Positions 55,072 to 64,000 of a DNA stretch of 64,000 nucleotides are shown in pieces. Every line of letters begins with the position of its first letter. Positions within the stretch are counted from its first letter, which is position 1. Origin of the DNA: DASYLJ01 sp964432595 (GTDB taxonomy: Bacteria; Desulfobacterota; Binatia; DP-6); the NCBI GenBank assembly GCA_964432595.1, contig CAYSOF010000011.1:124001-188000 (forward strand), in the 5' to 3' direction. Under the pieces are notes generated by a model. The model was given only the letters and a program-made list of their open reading frames with translations. It did no database searches and had not been told where the DNA came from. Position numbers and translations under genes: made by a program.

Positions 55072-56772
55072 CTAGGGGTTCGCCGCCCGTCCGCTGCCGC
55101 CGGCGGCGCTGGCGAGGAGCTCCTCGGCGTGCTGCTGCGCTTCCTTCGTGACGCGGGCACCGCCGAGCATTCTGGCAAGCTCCGTCACGCGGTCGCTCGC
55201 CGACAGCGGCCGCGCGGACGACACCGTGCGGCCTTCGATCACGCGCTTCGCGACGACGATGTGGTGCTCGGCGAAGGCGGCGATGACCGGGAGGTGCGTC
55301 ACCGACAGCACCTGCCGTCGCCGTCCGAGCTGGCGCAGCTTCCGGCCGATCACCTCGGCGACGGCGCCGCCCACGCCGGCATCCACTTCGTCGAAGATCA
55401 GCATCGCACCGTGGTCGTCCGCCGCGGTCAGCGTCTTCAGCGCGAGCATGATGCGTGACAGCTCGCCGCCCGACGCCACCCGCGCGAGCGGACGGAGCTC
55501 CTCGCCGCGGTTGGCGGCGAGGTAGAACTCGACCTCGTCGCGCCCGGTCGGCCCGACGGACTTGTCGTCGGTGTCCGAAAACCGCACCTGGAACTTCGCA
55601 CCCTCGATCGCGAGCTGGCGGAGCTCCGTCACGAGCGACCGCTCGAGCGAATGCGCCACCTGCCGGCGCTCGACCGACAAGCGCTTCGCCCACTCGAGCG
55701 CATCGCGCTCGGCGGCCTCGACCTCGGCGGTGAGCCCAGCCAGTGCCTCGTCGCCCTCGCCCGCCGCCGCCAGCTCGGCGCGCAAGCCATCCCGCTTCTT
55801 GACCAGCTCGTCGACGGTGGCGCCGTACTTGCGCTTGAGGCGCGCGATCTCGGCCAGCCGATCCTCCACCGCCTCGAGGCGCGCCGGATCGGGCGCGAGC
55901 GTCCGCACGTAGCGGCCGAGCTCCCCGCCGGCCTCCTCCAGCTCGGCGAGCGCCGTCTCGACGAGGCCGCGGATGCGGCCGACGCCCGCGTCGACCTTCT
56001 CGGCCTCGCGCAGAAAGCCGAGCGCACGCCCGAGCGAATCGACCGCGGCCGTCTCGCCGGAGTAGAGCCCGGTCTCGGCGGACGCCGCGAGCGTGCCGAG
56101 ACGCTCCGCATGGACCAGCCGCGCGCGCTCCGCGCCCAGCGTCTCCTCCTCGCCGGCGACGAGGTTCGCCTTGTCGAGCTCGTCCGCCTGGAAGCGCAGC
56201 AGGTCGACGCGCTCCGTGGCCGCCTTCTGGCTGGCACGACGATCGGCCAGCGCTTTGCGCGCCGCCACGAGCCGCCCATGGCGGCGCTGCATCTCCTCGA
56301 CGGTGCGCCCGAGACCGCCGGCCGCGTCGAGCAGCTCGCGATGGCTCTCGACCCGACGGAGCGCCTGGTGCTCGTCCTGGCCGTAGACGCGCAGCAGATG
56401 TGGCGCGAGGTCGCGCAGCAGCGCCAGCGAGCCCATCGCGCCGTTGACGAACGCGCGCGTCCGGCCGCCGGCCGCGATGACGCGACGGATGACGAGCTCC
56501 TCGCCGGCGTCGTGGCCCGACAGTCCTGCGGCCTTCAGCACGTCGCGGGCGGCATCCGGCACGTCGGTGAAGAGCGCCTCGACCACCGCTTCCTCGGCGC
56601 CGCTGCGGACGAGGTCGGCGTCGGGCCGACCGCCGAGCGCCACGTCGAGCGCCTGCAGGAGGATCGACTTCCCGGCCCCCGTCTCGCCCGTGATCACGTT
56701 GAACCCGGGTTCGAGGACCAGCTCGATCTCGTCGATGATGGCGAGATCAGAGACGCGCAACGCGCGCAGCAT
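55072..56772 (-). CDS. recN: DNA repair protein RecN
   Basis: A 566-residue SMC-like ATPase: Walker A GETGAGKS (29-36), a long coiled-coil middle, signature VASGGELSRIMLALK, and Walker B MLIFDEVDAGVGG. It acts at double-strand breaks with RecA. AGGGAGG precedes the ATG. Its first 26 bases overlap the end of nadK, a well-known gene order (nadK-recN). Confidence 0.95.
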   Translation of the reverse strand: MLRALRVSDLAIIDEIELVLEPGFNVITGETGAGKSILLQALDVALGGRPDADLVRSGAEEAVVEALFTDVPDAARDVLKAAGLSGHDAGEELVIRRVIAAGGRTRAFVNGAMGSLALLRDLAPHLLRVYGQDEHQALRRVESHRELLDAAGGLGRTVEEMQRRHGRLVAARKALADRRASQKAATERVDLLRFQADELDKANLVAGEEETLGAERARLVHAERLGTLAASAETGLYSGETAAVDSLGRALGFLREAEKVDAGVGRIRGLVETALAELEEAGGELGRYVRTLAPDPARLEAVEDRLAEIARLKRKYGATVDELVKKRDGLRAELAAAGEGDEALAGLTAEVEAAERDALEWAKRLSVERRQVAHSLERSLVTELRQLAIEGAKFQVRFSDTDDKSVGPTGRDEVEFYLAANRGEELRPLARVASGGELSRIMLALKTLTAADDHGAMLIFDEVDAGVGGAVAEVIGRKLRQLGRRRQVLSVTHLPVIAAFAEHHIVVAKRVIEGRTVSSARPLSASDRVTELARMLGGARVTKEAQQHAEELLASAAGGSGRAANP

Positions 56773-57637
56773 GCCCGCCTCCCTGTGTGACGCCCCAGCC
56801 CAACTTCGAGCGAAGCACGTCGTAGTAGGTTCGATCGGGGGACCGCACCAACGACACCGTCGAGCGCGCGCGACGCACGATCACGACGTCGTCGCCGGCG
56901 AGCGGCATGCTGTCCTGGCCGTCGATCGTCAGCACGACGTCCTGCTGGCCAGCCGCCACCGCGATGCGGACGACGGCCTCGGGACGCAGCACCATCGGCC
57001 GGTTGGAGAGCGTGTGCGGCGAGATCGGCGAGAGCAGCAGCACCTGCACCGTCGGCTCGACGATGGGGCCGCCGGCGGACAGCGAGTACGCGGTCGATCC
57101 CGTCGGCGTCGCGACGATCAGACCATCCGCCTTGTACGTCGTGAACGGCAGGCCGTCGACCGACACGCGCAGGCGGATGATGCGCGCACGCGCGCCGTTC
57201 GAGATGACCACGTCGTTGAGGGCGCGGAAGCGCTTCGTCACGCGGCCGCCGCGCTCGAGCGTCGCGCCGACCGACATCCGGCGGTCGATCTCGAACTTGC
57301 CGGCGAGGATGCGCGCCAGCATTTCCATGGCCTCGGGCTCGGCAACCTCGGTGAGAAAGCCCAGCTCGCCCATGTTGACGCCGAGGATCGGCACGCGGGC
57401 ATCCGCGCGGCGGGCCACCGACAGCAGCGTCCCGTCGCCGCCGAGCACCACGATCAGGTCGGCCTCGCGCGCGAGCGCGTTCTTGCTTCGCGCCGGCACC
57501 CCGGTGATCGGCGCCTCGTCGTCGACCAGGACCTTCACGCGACGGCGGCGAAGGAATGCCGCGATGCGCTTCGCCAGGTTGGTCGCACGGGGATGGTCGC
57601 GCTTCACCACCAGGCCGACCGTTCGGATGCGCCCCAT
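56747..57637 (-). CDS. nadK: NAD kinase
   Basis: A 296-residue ATP-NAD kinase that makes NADP. GGDGT is at 66-70, with NMGELGFLTE, the NDVVI motif and TPTGSTAYSLSAGGPIV all present. The start at 57637 follows GAGGGGGC. It overlaps recN by 26 bases, so translation is probably coupled. It is divergent from rarA with an 81-base gap. Confidence 0.95.
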   Translation of the reverse strand: MGRIRTVGLVVKRDHPRATNLAKRIAAFLRRRRVKVLVDDEAPITGVPARSKNALAREADLIVVLGGDGTLLSVARRADARVPILGVNMGELGFLTEVAEPEAMEMLARILAGKFEIDRRMSVGATLERGGRVTKRFRALNDVVISNGARARIIRLRVSVDGLPFTTYKADGLIVATPTGSTAYSLSAGGPIVEPTVQVLLLSPISPHTLSNRPMVLRPEAVVRIAVAAGQQDVVLTIDGQDSMPLAGDDVVIVRRARSTVSLVRSPDRTYYDVLRSKLGWGVTQGGGHAARVARL

Positions 57638-57718
57638 CTCGCCCCCTCGTCGCGGCGCGGTCGTACCATGGGCCCCGAGCGTGTTCCAGCCCGAGAACCG
57701 TGTGATAGACGGGCGTTC

Positions 57719-59056
57719 ATGCCGCGCCAGCCGGAGCTCTTCCCCCGTGCGGCGGCGCCCGAGAAGCGCGCTGCCCATGCCCCGCTGGCCGAACGGATGC
57801 GGCCACACACCGTCGACGAGTTCGTCGGACAGCAGCACCTCCTCGGCCCCGGCCGCGTGCTGCGCGATCTCCTCGCCGGCGGACGCCTCGAGTCGCTGAT
57901 CCTCTGGGGGCCACCGGGGACCGGCAAGACGACGCTCGCCAAGCTGCTCGGCGAGGCCAGCGGCGCGCGCAGCGCCAGCTTCTCGGCCGTGCTCCACGGG
58001 GTGAAGGAGCTGCGGCAGATCGTCGAACAGGCCCGCGAGGAGCTCGGCCGCAGCGGCCAGCCCACCGTGCTGTTCGTCGACGAGATACACCGGCTCAACA
58101 AGGCGCAGCAGGACGCGTTCCTGCCGCACGTCGAGTCGGGCACGATCATCCTGATCGGCGCCACCACCGAGAATCCGTCGTTCGAGGTGATTCCCGCGCT
58201 GCTGTCCCGGGCGCGCGTGCTCGTGCTGGAGCCGCTCACCGACGACGACCTCGGCACGCTCGTCGATCGGGCGCTCGCCGATCCGGAGCGCGGGCTCGGC
58301 AAGGACAGGCTGGAGCTCACGCCCGAGGCGCGCGCGTTCCTCGTCGCGCACGGTCAGGGCGACGCCCGCGTCGCCCTCGGTGCCCTCGAGCTCGCGGCGC
58401 GCATCGCTCGCGCACGCCGCACGAAGACGCTCGACCTGCCGCTGCTCGAAGAGGCCGCGCAGCAGCGCGCGTTGCGCTACGACAAGGGCGGCGAGGAGCA
58501 CTACAACGTCATCTCGGCCTTCATCAAGAGCATGCGCGGCAGCGATCCGGACGCCGCGGTCTACTGGATGATGCGCATGCTCGAGGCCGGCGAGGACCCG
58601 CTCTTCGTCGCGCGCCGCATGGTCATCTTCGCCGCCGAGGACGTCGGCAACGCCGAGCCGCAGGCGTTGCAGGTCGCCGTCGCCGCGAAGGACGCCGTCC
58701 ACTTCGTCGGCCTGCCCGAAGGCCGCATTCCGCTCGCGCAGGCGGCGACGTTCCTCGCCACGTGCCCCAAGTCGAACGCCGCCTACCGCGCGATGCTCGC
58801 CGCGTCGGAGGACGTCCGCCGTACCGGCGCCCTGCCCGTCCCGCTGCACATCCGCAACGCCCCCACGCCGCTCATGAAGGGCCTCGGCTACGGCGCGGGC
58901 TACGAGTACCCGCACGACCATCCCGATGCCGTGGTCGAGCAGGAGTACCTGCCCGAGGCACTCGCCGGCAGCCGCTACTACGAGCCCACCGATCGCGGGC
59001 ACGAGCGCGACATCGCCGAGCGCCTGCGCGCCTGGCGAGGCCGAACGCCCCGCTGA
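57719..59056 (+). CDS. rarA: Replication-associated recombination protein A (RarA/MgsA) AAA+ ATPase
   Basis: A 445-residue clamp-loader-like ATPase: RMRPHTVDEFVGQQHLLGPG, Walker A GPPGTGKT (64-71), Walker B VLFVDEIHRLNKAQQDAFLPHVESG, and the C-terminal tetramerisation part (YNVISAFIKSMRGSDPDAAVYWMMRMLEAGEDP, GYGAGYEYPHDHP). It acts at stalled forks with SSB. It ends with short basic residues. Confidence 0.95.
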   Translation: MPRQPELFPRAAAPEKRAAHAPLAERMRPHTVDEFVGQQHLLGPGRVLRDLLAGGRLESLILWGPPGTGKTTLAKLLGEASGARSASFSAVLHGVKELRQIVEQAREELGRSGQPTVLFVDEIHRLNKAQQDAFLPHVESGTIILIGATTENPSFEVIPALLSRARVLVLEPLTDDDLGTLVDRALADPERGLGKDRLELTPEARAFLVAHGQGDARVALGALELAARIARARRTKTLDLPLLEEAAQQRALRYDKGGEEHYNVISAFIKSMRGSDPDAAVYWMMRMLEAGEDPLFVARRMVIFAAEDVGNAEPQALQVAVAAKDAVHFVGLPEGRIPLAQAATFLATCPKSNAAYRAMLAASEDVRRTGALPVPLHIRNAPTPLMKGLGYGAGYEYPHDHPDAVVEQEYLPEALAGSRYYEPTDRGHERDIAERLRAWRGRTPR

Positions 59057-59164
59057 CCACCGCCACACCACCACGGTCACGGACAGCAAGGCCGGTGCCA
59101 GCGCGTGCGGCCACGGACCCGTCACGAATCCGGCCGCTCGTGTCGGGGCTCGCGCTCGCGGGTG

Positions 59165-59938
59165 TCAGGACTTTGGCTGCATCGGGGAGGAACGCCCCTC
59201 GTAACGGACCTCCCGCAGGACCAGGCCGATGGCAGGCGCCGTGGCGCCCGCCCGGGTGCGATCCCGCGACGCAAGCAACGCCGGCATGTCGTCGGCCTGC
59301 CGATCGCCCAGCCCCACCTCGACCAGCGTGCCGACGATGTTCCGAACCATGTGTTTCAAAAACGCCGTCGCCTCGACACGGTAGACGAGCAACGGCGCTT
59401 CGACCTGCACCTCGCTCGTGATGATGCGGCGGATCGTCGTCCGATCCGCGGCGGACGAATCGGCGCCGCAGAACGCGGCGAAGTCGTGCTCGCCGAGGAG
59501 CGCGCGCGCGGCCGTCCGCATCGCCTCGACGTCGAGCGGGCGCGAGAAGTGCCAGCTCCAGCGCCGCCAGAACACGGACGGCGCGTCGGTCGTGAGGATG
59601 CGGTACTCGTACAGACGGCTCGAGGCGTCGCGCCGCGGATCGAACGCGTCGTCGGCGAGCGCGAGGTCGCGGATGGCGACATCGTCCGGCGTCAGTGCGT
59701 TCAGGCTCCGACGCAGGCGATCGAGATCGGCGGGGACCCGCGTCACCGGCGCCGCGACGACCTGGCCCCACGCATGCACGCCGGCATCGGTGCGGCCGGC
59801 GCCGCGCACGCGGACCGGCTCGCGCAGCGCCGTCGTCAGCGCGCGTTCGAGGATCTCCTGGATGGTCGGGCCGTCGGGCTGCACCTGCCAGCCCTGGTAG
59901 CTCGTGCCCTCGTACTCGACGACGAACCGCAGCTGCAT
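59165..59938 (-). CDS. truA: tRNA pseudouridine(38-40) synthase
   Basis: A 257-residue enzyme with catalytic Asp51 in GAGRTDAGVHA and the core YEGTSYQGWQVQPDGPTIQ, LYEYRI and FLKHMVRNIVGTL. It modifies uridines 38-40 in the tRNA anticodon arm. It ends the leuA-leuB-usg-truA run, 3 bases after the preceding stop; the same usg-truA or asd-truA linkage is known in gammaproteobacteria. Confidence 0.95.
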   Translation of the reverse strand: MQLRFVVEYEGTSYQGWQVQPDGPTIQEILERALTTALREPVRVRGAGRTDAGVHAWGQVVAAPVTRVPADLDRLRRSLNALTPDDVAIRDLALADDAFDPRRDASSRLYEYRILTTDAPSVFWRRWSWHFSRPLDVEAMRTAARALLGEHDFAAFCGADSSAADRTTIRRIITSEVQVEAPLLVYRVEATAFLKHMVRNIVGTLVEVGLGDRQADDMPALLASRDRTRAGATAPAIGLVLREVRYEGRSSPMQPKS

Positions 59939-59941
59939 GCG

Positions 59942-60961
59942 CTACAGATGATCGCGCACGAGCACTTCGGCGATCTGCACCGCGTTCAACGCCGCGCCCT
60001 TGCCGATGCTGTCGACCGACACCCAGAGCGACAGCCCGTTCTCCGTCGACGGATCGACGCGCACCCGGCCGACGTGGGTCGCGTCCGAGCCCGTCACCTC
60101 GACCGGCGTCGGATACGCGTCGGCATCGGACGCGTGCAGCATGATGCCGGGCGCTGGCCGCAGCAGCTCGATCGCGTCCTCGGGCGCGAGCGCGCGCTCG
60201 GTCTCGAGGTTGATGGCGAGGCCCAGGCCGAAGAACACCGGCACCCGCACCGCGGTGATCTGCAACGGCACGTCGGTGGCACCGAGCACCCGGCGCGCTT
60301 CCTCCGCGGCCTGCAGCTCGTGCGTCGTCGCGCCCCCGGGCTCGATGGCGCCGACCTGCGGGATGACGTTGAAGGCGATGCGTCGCGCGAACCGCGTGCG
60401 GCGGGCGCCGCGGCCGTTCAGCAGGCCGATCGTCTCCTTCGACAGCCCGTTCACGGCGCGCTTCCCCGCGCCGGCGACGCCCTGATACGTCGAGACCTGC
60501 ACGCGGCGCAGCCCGGCCTCGGCGAGGATCGGCGCCAGCGCCACCGACATGGCGATGGCCGTGCCGCTGGGATTGGCCACGATGCCGCGCTCGCGCCAGT
60601 CGGCGATCGCGTCGCGATTCACCTCGGGCACGACGAGCGGCACCAGCTCGTCGAGACGGAAGCGGCTGCTCAGATCGACGACCGCCGCCCCGGCCTGCGA
60701 CGCAATCGGCGCGAACTCGCCCGACACCGTCGGACCCGCGGCGAAGAACGCGACGTCGACGCCGTCGAAGACGTGCGGTGCCAGCAAGGCGACGTTGGCC
60801 TTGAAGTCGCCTTCCTCGACGACGGTGCCCGCCGTCCGTACCGAGCCGAAGAGCCGGACGTCGCCGGCGGGAAACCGGCGATCGTCGAGCAAGCGCAGGA
60901 CCTCGCGACCCGCGAGCCCGGACGCCCCGACCACCGCCACCGTCAGCGCGTCCGAAGCCAC
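59942..60961 (-). CDS. usg: Aspartate-semialdehyde dehydrogenase homologue lacking catalytic residues (Usg-like)
   Basis: A 339-residue Asd-fold protein (GTG start 2 bases after the leuB stop). The NADP-binding VAVVGASGLAGREVLR, TYQGVAGAGKRAV and KGAALNAVQIAE are kept. The catalytic Cys motif ANPNCST reads ANPSGTA (residues 129-135, Gly133 in place of Cys), and the catalytic His motif VPVFxGH reads VPVFFGLG (Leu246 in place of His). It cannot work as an Asd by the known mechanism. E. coli Usg is a similarly stripped Asd paralog next to truA, so I use that name, but orthology is inferred. Confidence 0.8.
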   Translation of the reverse strand: MASDALTVAVVGASGLAGREVLRLLDDRRFPAGDVRLFGSVRTAGTVVEEGDFKANVALLAPHVFDGVDVAFFAAGPTVSGEFAPIASQAGAAVVDLSSRFRLDELVPLVVPEVNRDAIADWRERGIVANPSGTAIAMSVALAPILAEAGLRRVQVSTYQGVAGAGKRAVNGLSKETIGLLNGRGARRTRFARRIAFNVIPQVGAIEPGGATTHELQAAEEARRVLGATDVPLQITAVRVPVFFGLGLAINLETERALAPEDAIELLRPAPGIMLHASDADAYPTPVEVTGSDATHVGRVRVDPSTENGLSLWVSVDSIGKGAALNAVQIAEVLVRDHL

Positions 60962-60963
60962 GC

Positions 60964-62060
60964 TCAGCCCTCCAGACGCTCGCGCACGAGCCGACCCATG
61001 GCCTTGCAGCCGACGGTCTTCTCGCCGGGCTTCGCGAGATCGGCCGTCCGATGGCCGGCGGCGAGGACGTCTGACACGGCGCGCTCGATGACGTCGGCCG
61101 CCGCCGGCGTGCCGAGCGACCAGCGGCAGAGCATCGCCGCCGAGAGAATGGCCGCGAGCGGGTTCGCCTTGTCCTGACCGGCGATGTCGGGCGCGGAGCC
61201 GTGGATCGGCTCGTAGAGCCCGGGGCAGCGCGTGCCCGGCTTCGGCGCGCCGGCGAGCGATGCCGACGGCAGCATGCCCATCGACCCGGCGAGCATCGCC
61301 GCCTCGTCGGTGAGGATGTCGCCGAAGAGGTTCTCCGTGACGATCACGTCGAAGTCCTTCGGGCGGCGGATGAGGTGCATCGCCATCGCGTCGACGAGGA
61401 CGTCTTCGTACTGCACGTCGTCGTACTCCCGCTTTACCTCGTTGGCGATCTCGCGCCAGAGCCGCGACGACGACATCACGTTCGCCTTGTCGACCGACGT
61501 CAGCTTCTTGCGACGCTGGCGCGCGAGGGCGAAGCCCGCGTGGAGCACGCGGCTGATCTCCTCCTCGGTGTACGTCAGCGTGTCGACGGCCTCCCGATTG
61601 GGCGCGGTGCCGCGGCGCTCGCTCGGCTTGCCGAAGTAGATGCCGCCGGTGAGCTCGCGCACGACGACGAGATCGACGCCGTCGAGCACTTCGGGTCGGA
61701 GCGTCGACGAACCGATCAGCGACGGCACCGTCCACACGGGCCGGAGATTCGCGTAGAGACCGAGCGCCTTGCGGAGCCCGAGCAGCGCCTGCTCGGGCCG
61801 GACGCTCGCCTTCGGGTCGTCCCATTTGGGGCCGCCGACGGCGCCCAGCAGCACGGCGTCGGCGGACTTCGCGCGCTCGAGCTCCGGCGCAGGAAGCGGC
61901 ACGCCCGTGGCGTCGATGGCGGCGCCGCCGATGACGCCCGACGTGAACGTGAGCGAGAGCCCGTGCTTCGGCGCGACCTGCTCGAGCACGGCCTGCGCCT
62001 CGGCCGTCACTTCGGGACCGATACCGTCGCCCGCGAAGACGGTGATCGTGGCCTTCTGGC

Positions 62061-62064
<4 letters not shown>
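60964..62064 (-). CDS. leuB: 3-isopropylmalate dehydrogenase
   Basis: A 366-residue NAD-dependent decarboxylating dehydrogenase. VFAGDGIGPEVT, LLGAVGGPKWDD, RELTGGIYFGKP, the substrate Arg/Lys region, DAMAMHLIRRPKDFDVIVTENLFGDILTDEA and GLYEPIHGSAPDIAG are all present. The GTG start overlaps the leuA stop (GTGA). It makes 2-ketoisocaproate precursor in leucine synthesis. Confidence 0.96.
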
Positions 62065-63611
<1,547 letters not shown>

Positions 63612-63661
63612 GGTGATCCCCTTTCCGCCACCGCGAGTCAGCCGACCCAGAGCCCAGAAAC

Positions 63662-63695
63662 AAAAAAGCCACGGAGCGGCTGACCCGCCCGTGGC
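63662..63695 (-). terminator. Intrinsic terminator (attenuator) in the leuA leader
   Basis: Read on the minus strand, GCCACGG (63695-63689) pairs with CCGTGGC (63674-63668), with an inner GCGG/CCGC pairing, and runs directly into TTTTTT (63667-63662). It is the only hairpin plus T-tract terminator seen in the window. It lies 51 bases before leuA and 29 bases after the leader-peptide stop. The upstream segment 63746-63740 repeats CCGTGGC and can pair with the 5' arm instead, giving an antiterminator. Confidence 0.8.
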
Positions 63696-63723
63696 ATTCC
63701 GCTGAGGTTTTGGGACTGAGCCC

Positions 63724-63807
63724 CTACGCCCTCACGCGCGCCACGGACGGGCCGCTAAGAAGCAGGCCGCCGAGGAGCACGCTGAGCGCAAGAGCCATCG
63801 AGAACAT
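63724..63807 (-). CDS. leuL: Leucine leader peptide
   Basis: A 27-codon frame (ATG at 63807, or the internal ATG at 63798; TAG at 63726-63724). Seven Leu residues occur, at positions 6, 8, 11, 12, 15, 16 and 17, including the run LALSVLLGGLLL; three of the seven use CTT, uncommon in this GC-rich sequence. It lies between a promoter and an attenuator, as leader peptides for leucine operons do. Ribosome stalling at the Leu codons would free the CCGTGGC segment (63746-63740) to block the terminator. No Shine-Dalgarno is seen; the transcript probably starts only a few bases upstream. Confidence 0.7.
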   Translation of the reverse strand: MFSMALALSVLLGGLLLSGPSVARVRA

Positions 63808-63817
63808 CGTGAAATCG

Positions 63818-63846
63818 GGACTATCCGCGGGCTCCCGGCTTGTCAA
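63818..63846 (-). promoter_or_regulatory. Promoter of the leuA leader
   Basis: A perfect -35 TTGACA (63846-63841) and a weak -10 TAGTCC (63823-63818) are spaced by 17 bases. Both lie in the last codons and the stop codon of pssA. A start point near 63811 would leave only about 4 nt before the leader-peptide ATG. Confidence 0.6.
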
Positions 63847-64000
63847 GCACGATGGAGGTCGCGTCGCCCGCCGGCGCGGCCGGCGGCGCCTGGATCTGCG
63901 TGGGTTTGCGACCCGTGAGCACCCGCCAGCAGAACGTCGCGGGCGCCGACAACACGTAGGCCGTGATGCCGAGGAAGAGCATCGGCTCGGGCGCGCCGAT
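63821..64000 (-). CDS. pssA: C-terminal end of a membrane protein, probably phosphatidylserine synthase
   Basis: Only 59 residues lie inside the window; the start is beyond base 64000. A final membrane segment (PMLFLGITAYVLSAPATFCWRVLTGRK) is followed by a short soluble tail ending LDKPGARG and TAG. The YVLSAP ending of the last helix and the position just before leuA match CDP-diacylglycerol-serine O-phosphatidyltransferase in deltaproteobacteria-like genomes (psd-pssA-leuA). The call rests mostly on context. Confidence 0.5.
   Translation of the reverse strand: MGAPEPMLFLGITAYVLSAPATFCWRVLTGRKPTQIQAPPAAPAGDATSIVLDKPGARG

Overview
The window is very G+C-rich chromosomal DNA with dense genes on both strands, many GTG starts, and 1-4 base overlaps of the ATGA, GTGA or TGATG type. 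I see no transposase, integrase, phage gene, CRISPR array or rRNA. Conserved order resembles deltaproteobacteria-like lineages: pssA-leuA-leuB-asd/usg-truA, and deoxynucleoside kinase-panB-panC-panD. The exported proteins carry Thr-rich linkers, a recurring C-terminal beta domain and one Myxococcus-type Cys-rich repeat. A deazaflavin-dependent oxidoreductase suggests cofactor F420. Myxococcota or Binatota (Desulfobacterota_B) would fit, but this is inference and not a taxonomic proof.

Layout. 1-2.5 kb: an exported GH28 glycosidase (cut by the edge) divergent from a sigma-54-type regulator. 2.6-7.1 kb: a stand-alone FtsZ, an SGNH/MBOAT O-acetylation pair, and an RRM protein overlapping a small partner. 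7.2-11.4 kb: tmRNA with its promoter, a small secreted protein and a large propeller/di-heme cytochrome. 11.4-20.3 kb: cysH, a UvrA2-type ATPase, an SMP-30 lactonase, the panB-panC-panD-smpB operon, a dNK-type kinase and nagZ. 20.3-27.7 kb: an exported sulfatase, mtnA, and a four-gene cluster with START-like, propeller and two class III CoA-transferase genes. 27.7-31.4 kb: a degenerate asparagine-synthase-like and heparinase-like pair of the exopolysaccharide type. 31.5-38.2 kb: an orphan FtsX-type permease, recQ, cysE, small membrane proteins and an exported Cys-rich protein. 38.2-42.6 kb: an F420-type reductase, a sulfotransferase and a MarR-leuC-leuD operon. 42.6-48.2 kb: a C1q-like protein, a lipoprotein, a histidine kinase and a frameshifted CSLREA/POMP-repeat protein. 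48.3-52.5 kb: an RNA helicase, an ApaH-like hydrolase, a class III adenylate cyclase and a REC-REC-STAS regulator. 52.9-59.9 kb: an exported protein, tRNA-Ala, an M23 peptidase, recN, nadK, rarA and truA. 59.9-64 kb: usg-like, leuB, leuA, a leucine attenuator and the end of pssA.

How the genes connect. The leucine pathway is split: leuCD sit behind a MarR regulator and leuAB behind a classic-looking attenuator (leader peptide plus terminator/antiterminator). tmRNA and its partner SmpB are both present, about 8 kb apart. CysH and CysE serve assimilatory sulfur metabolism. Pantothenate is made by PanB, PanC and PanD, and the panB Shine-Dalgarno lies in a hairpin. RecN and NAD kinase are translationally overlapped. 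The least described content is the set of exported proteins sharing one C-terminal domain, the catalytically stripped Asd homologue, the active/inactive CoA-transferase pair and the degenerate asparagine-synthase/heparinase pair.
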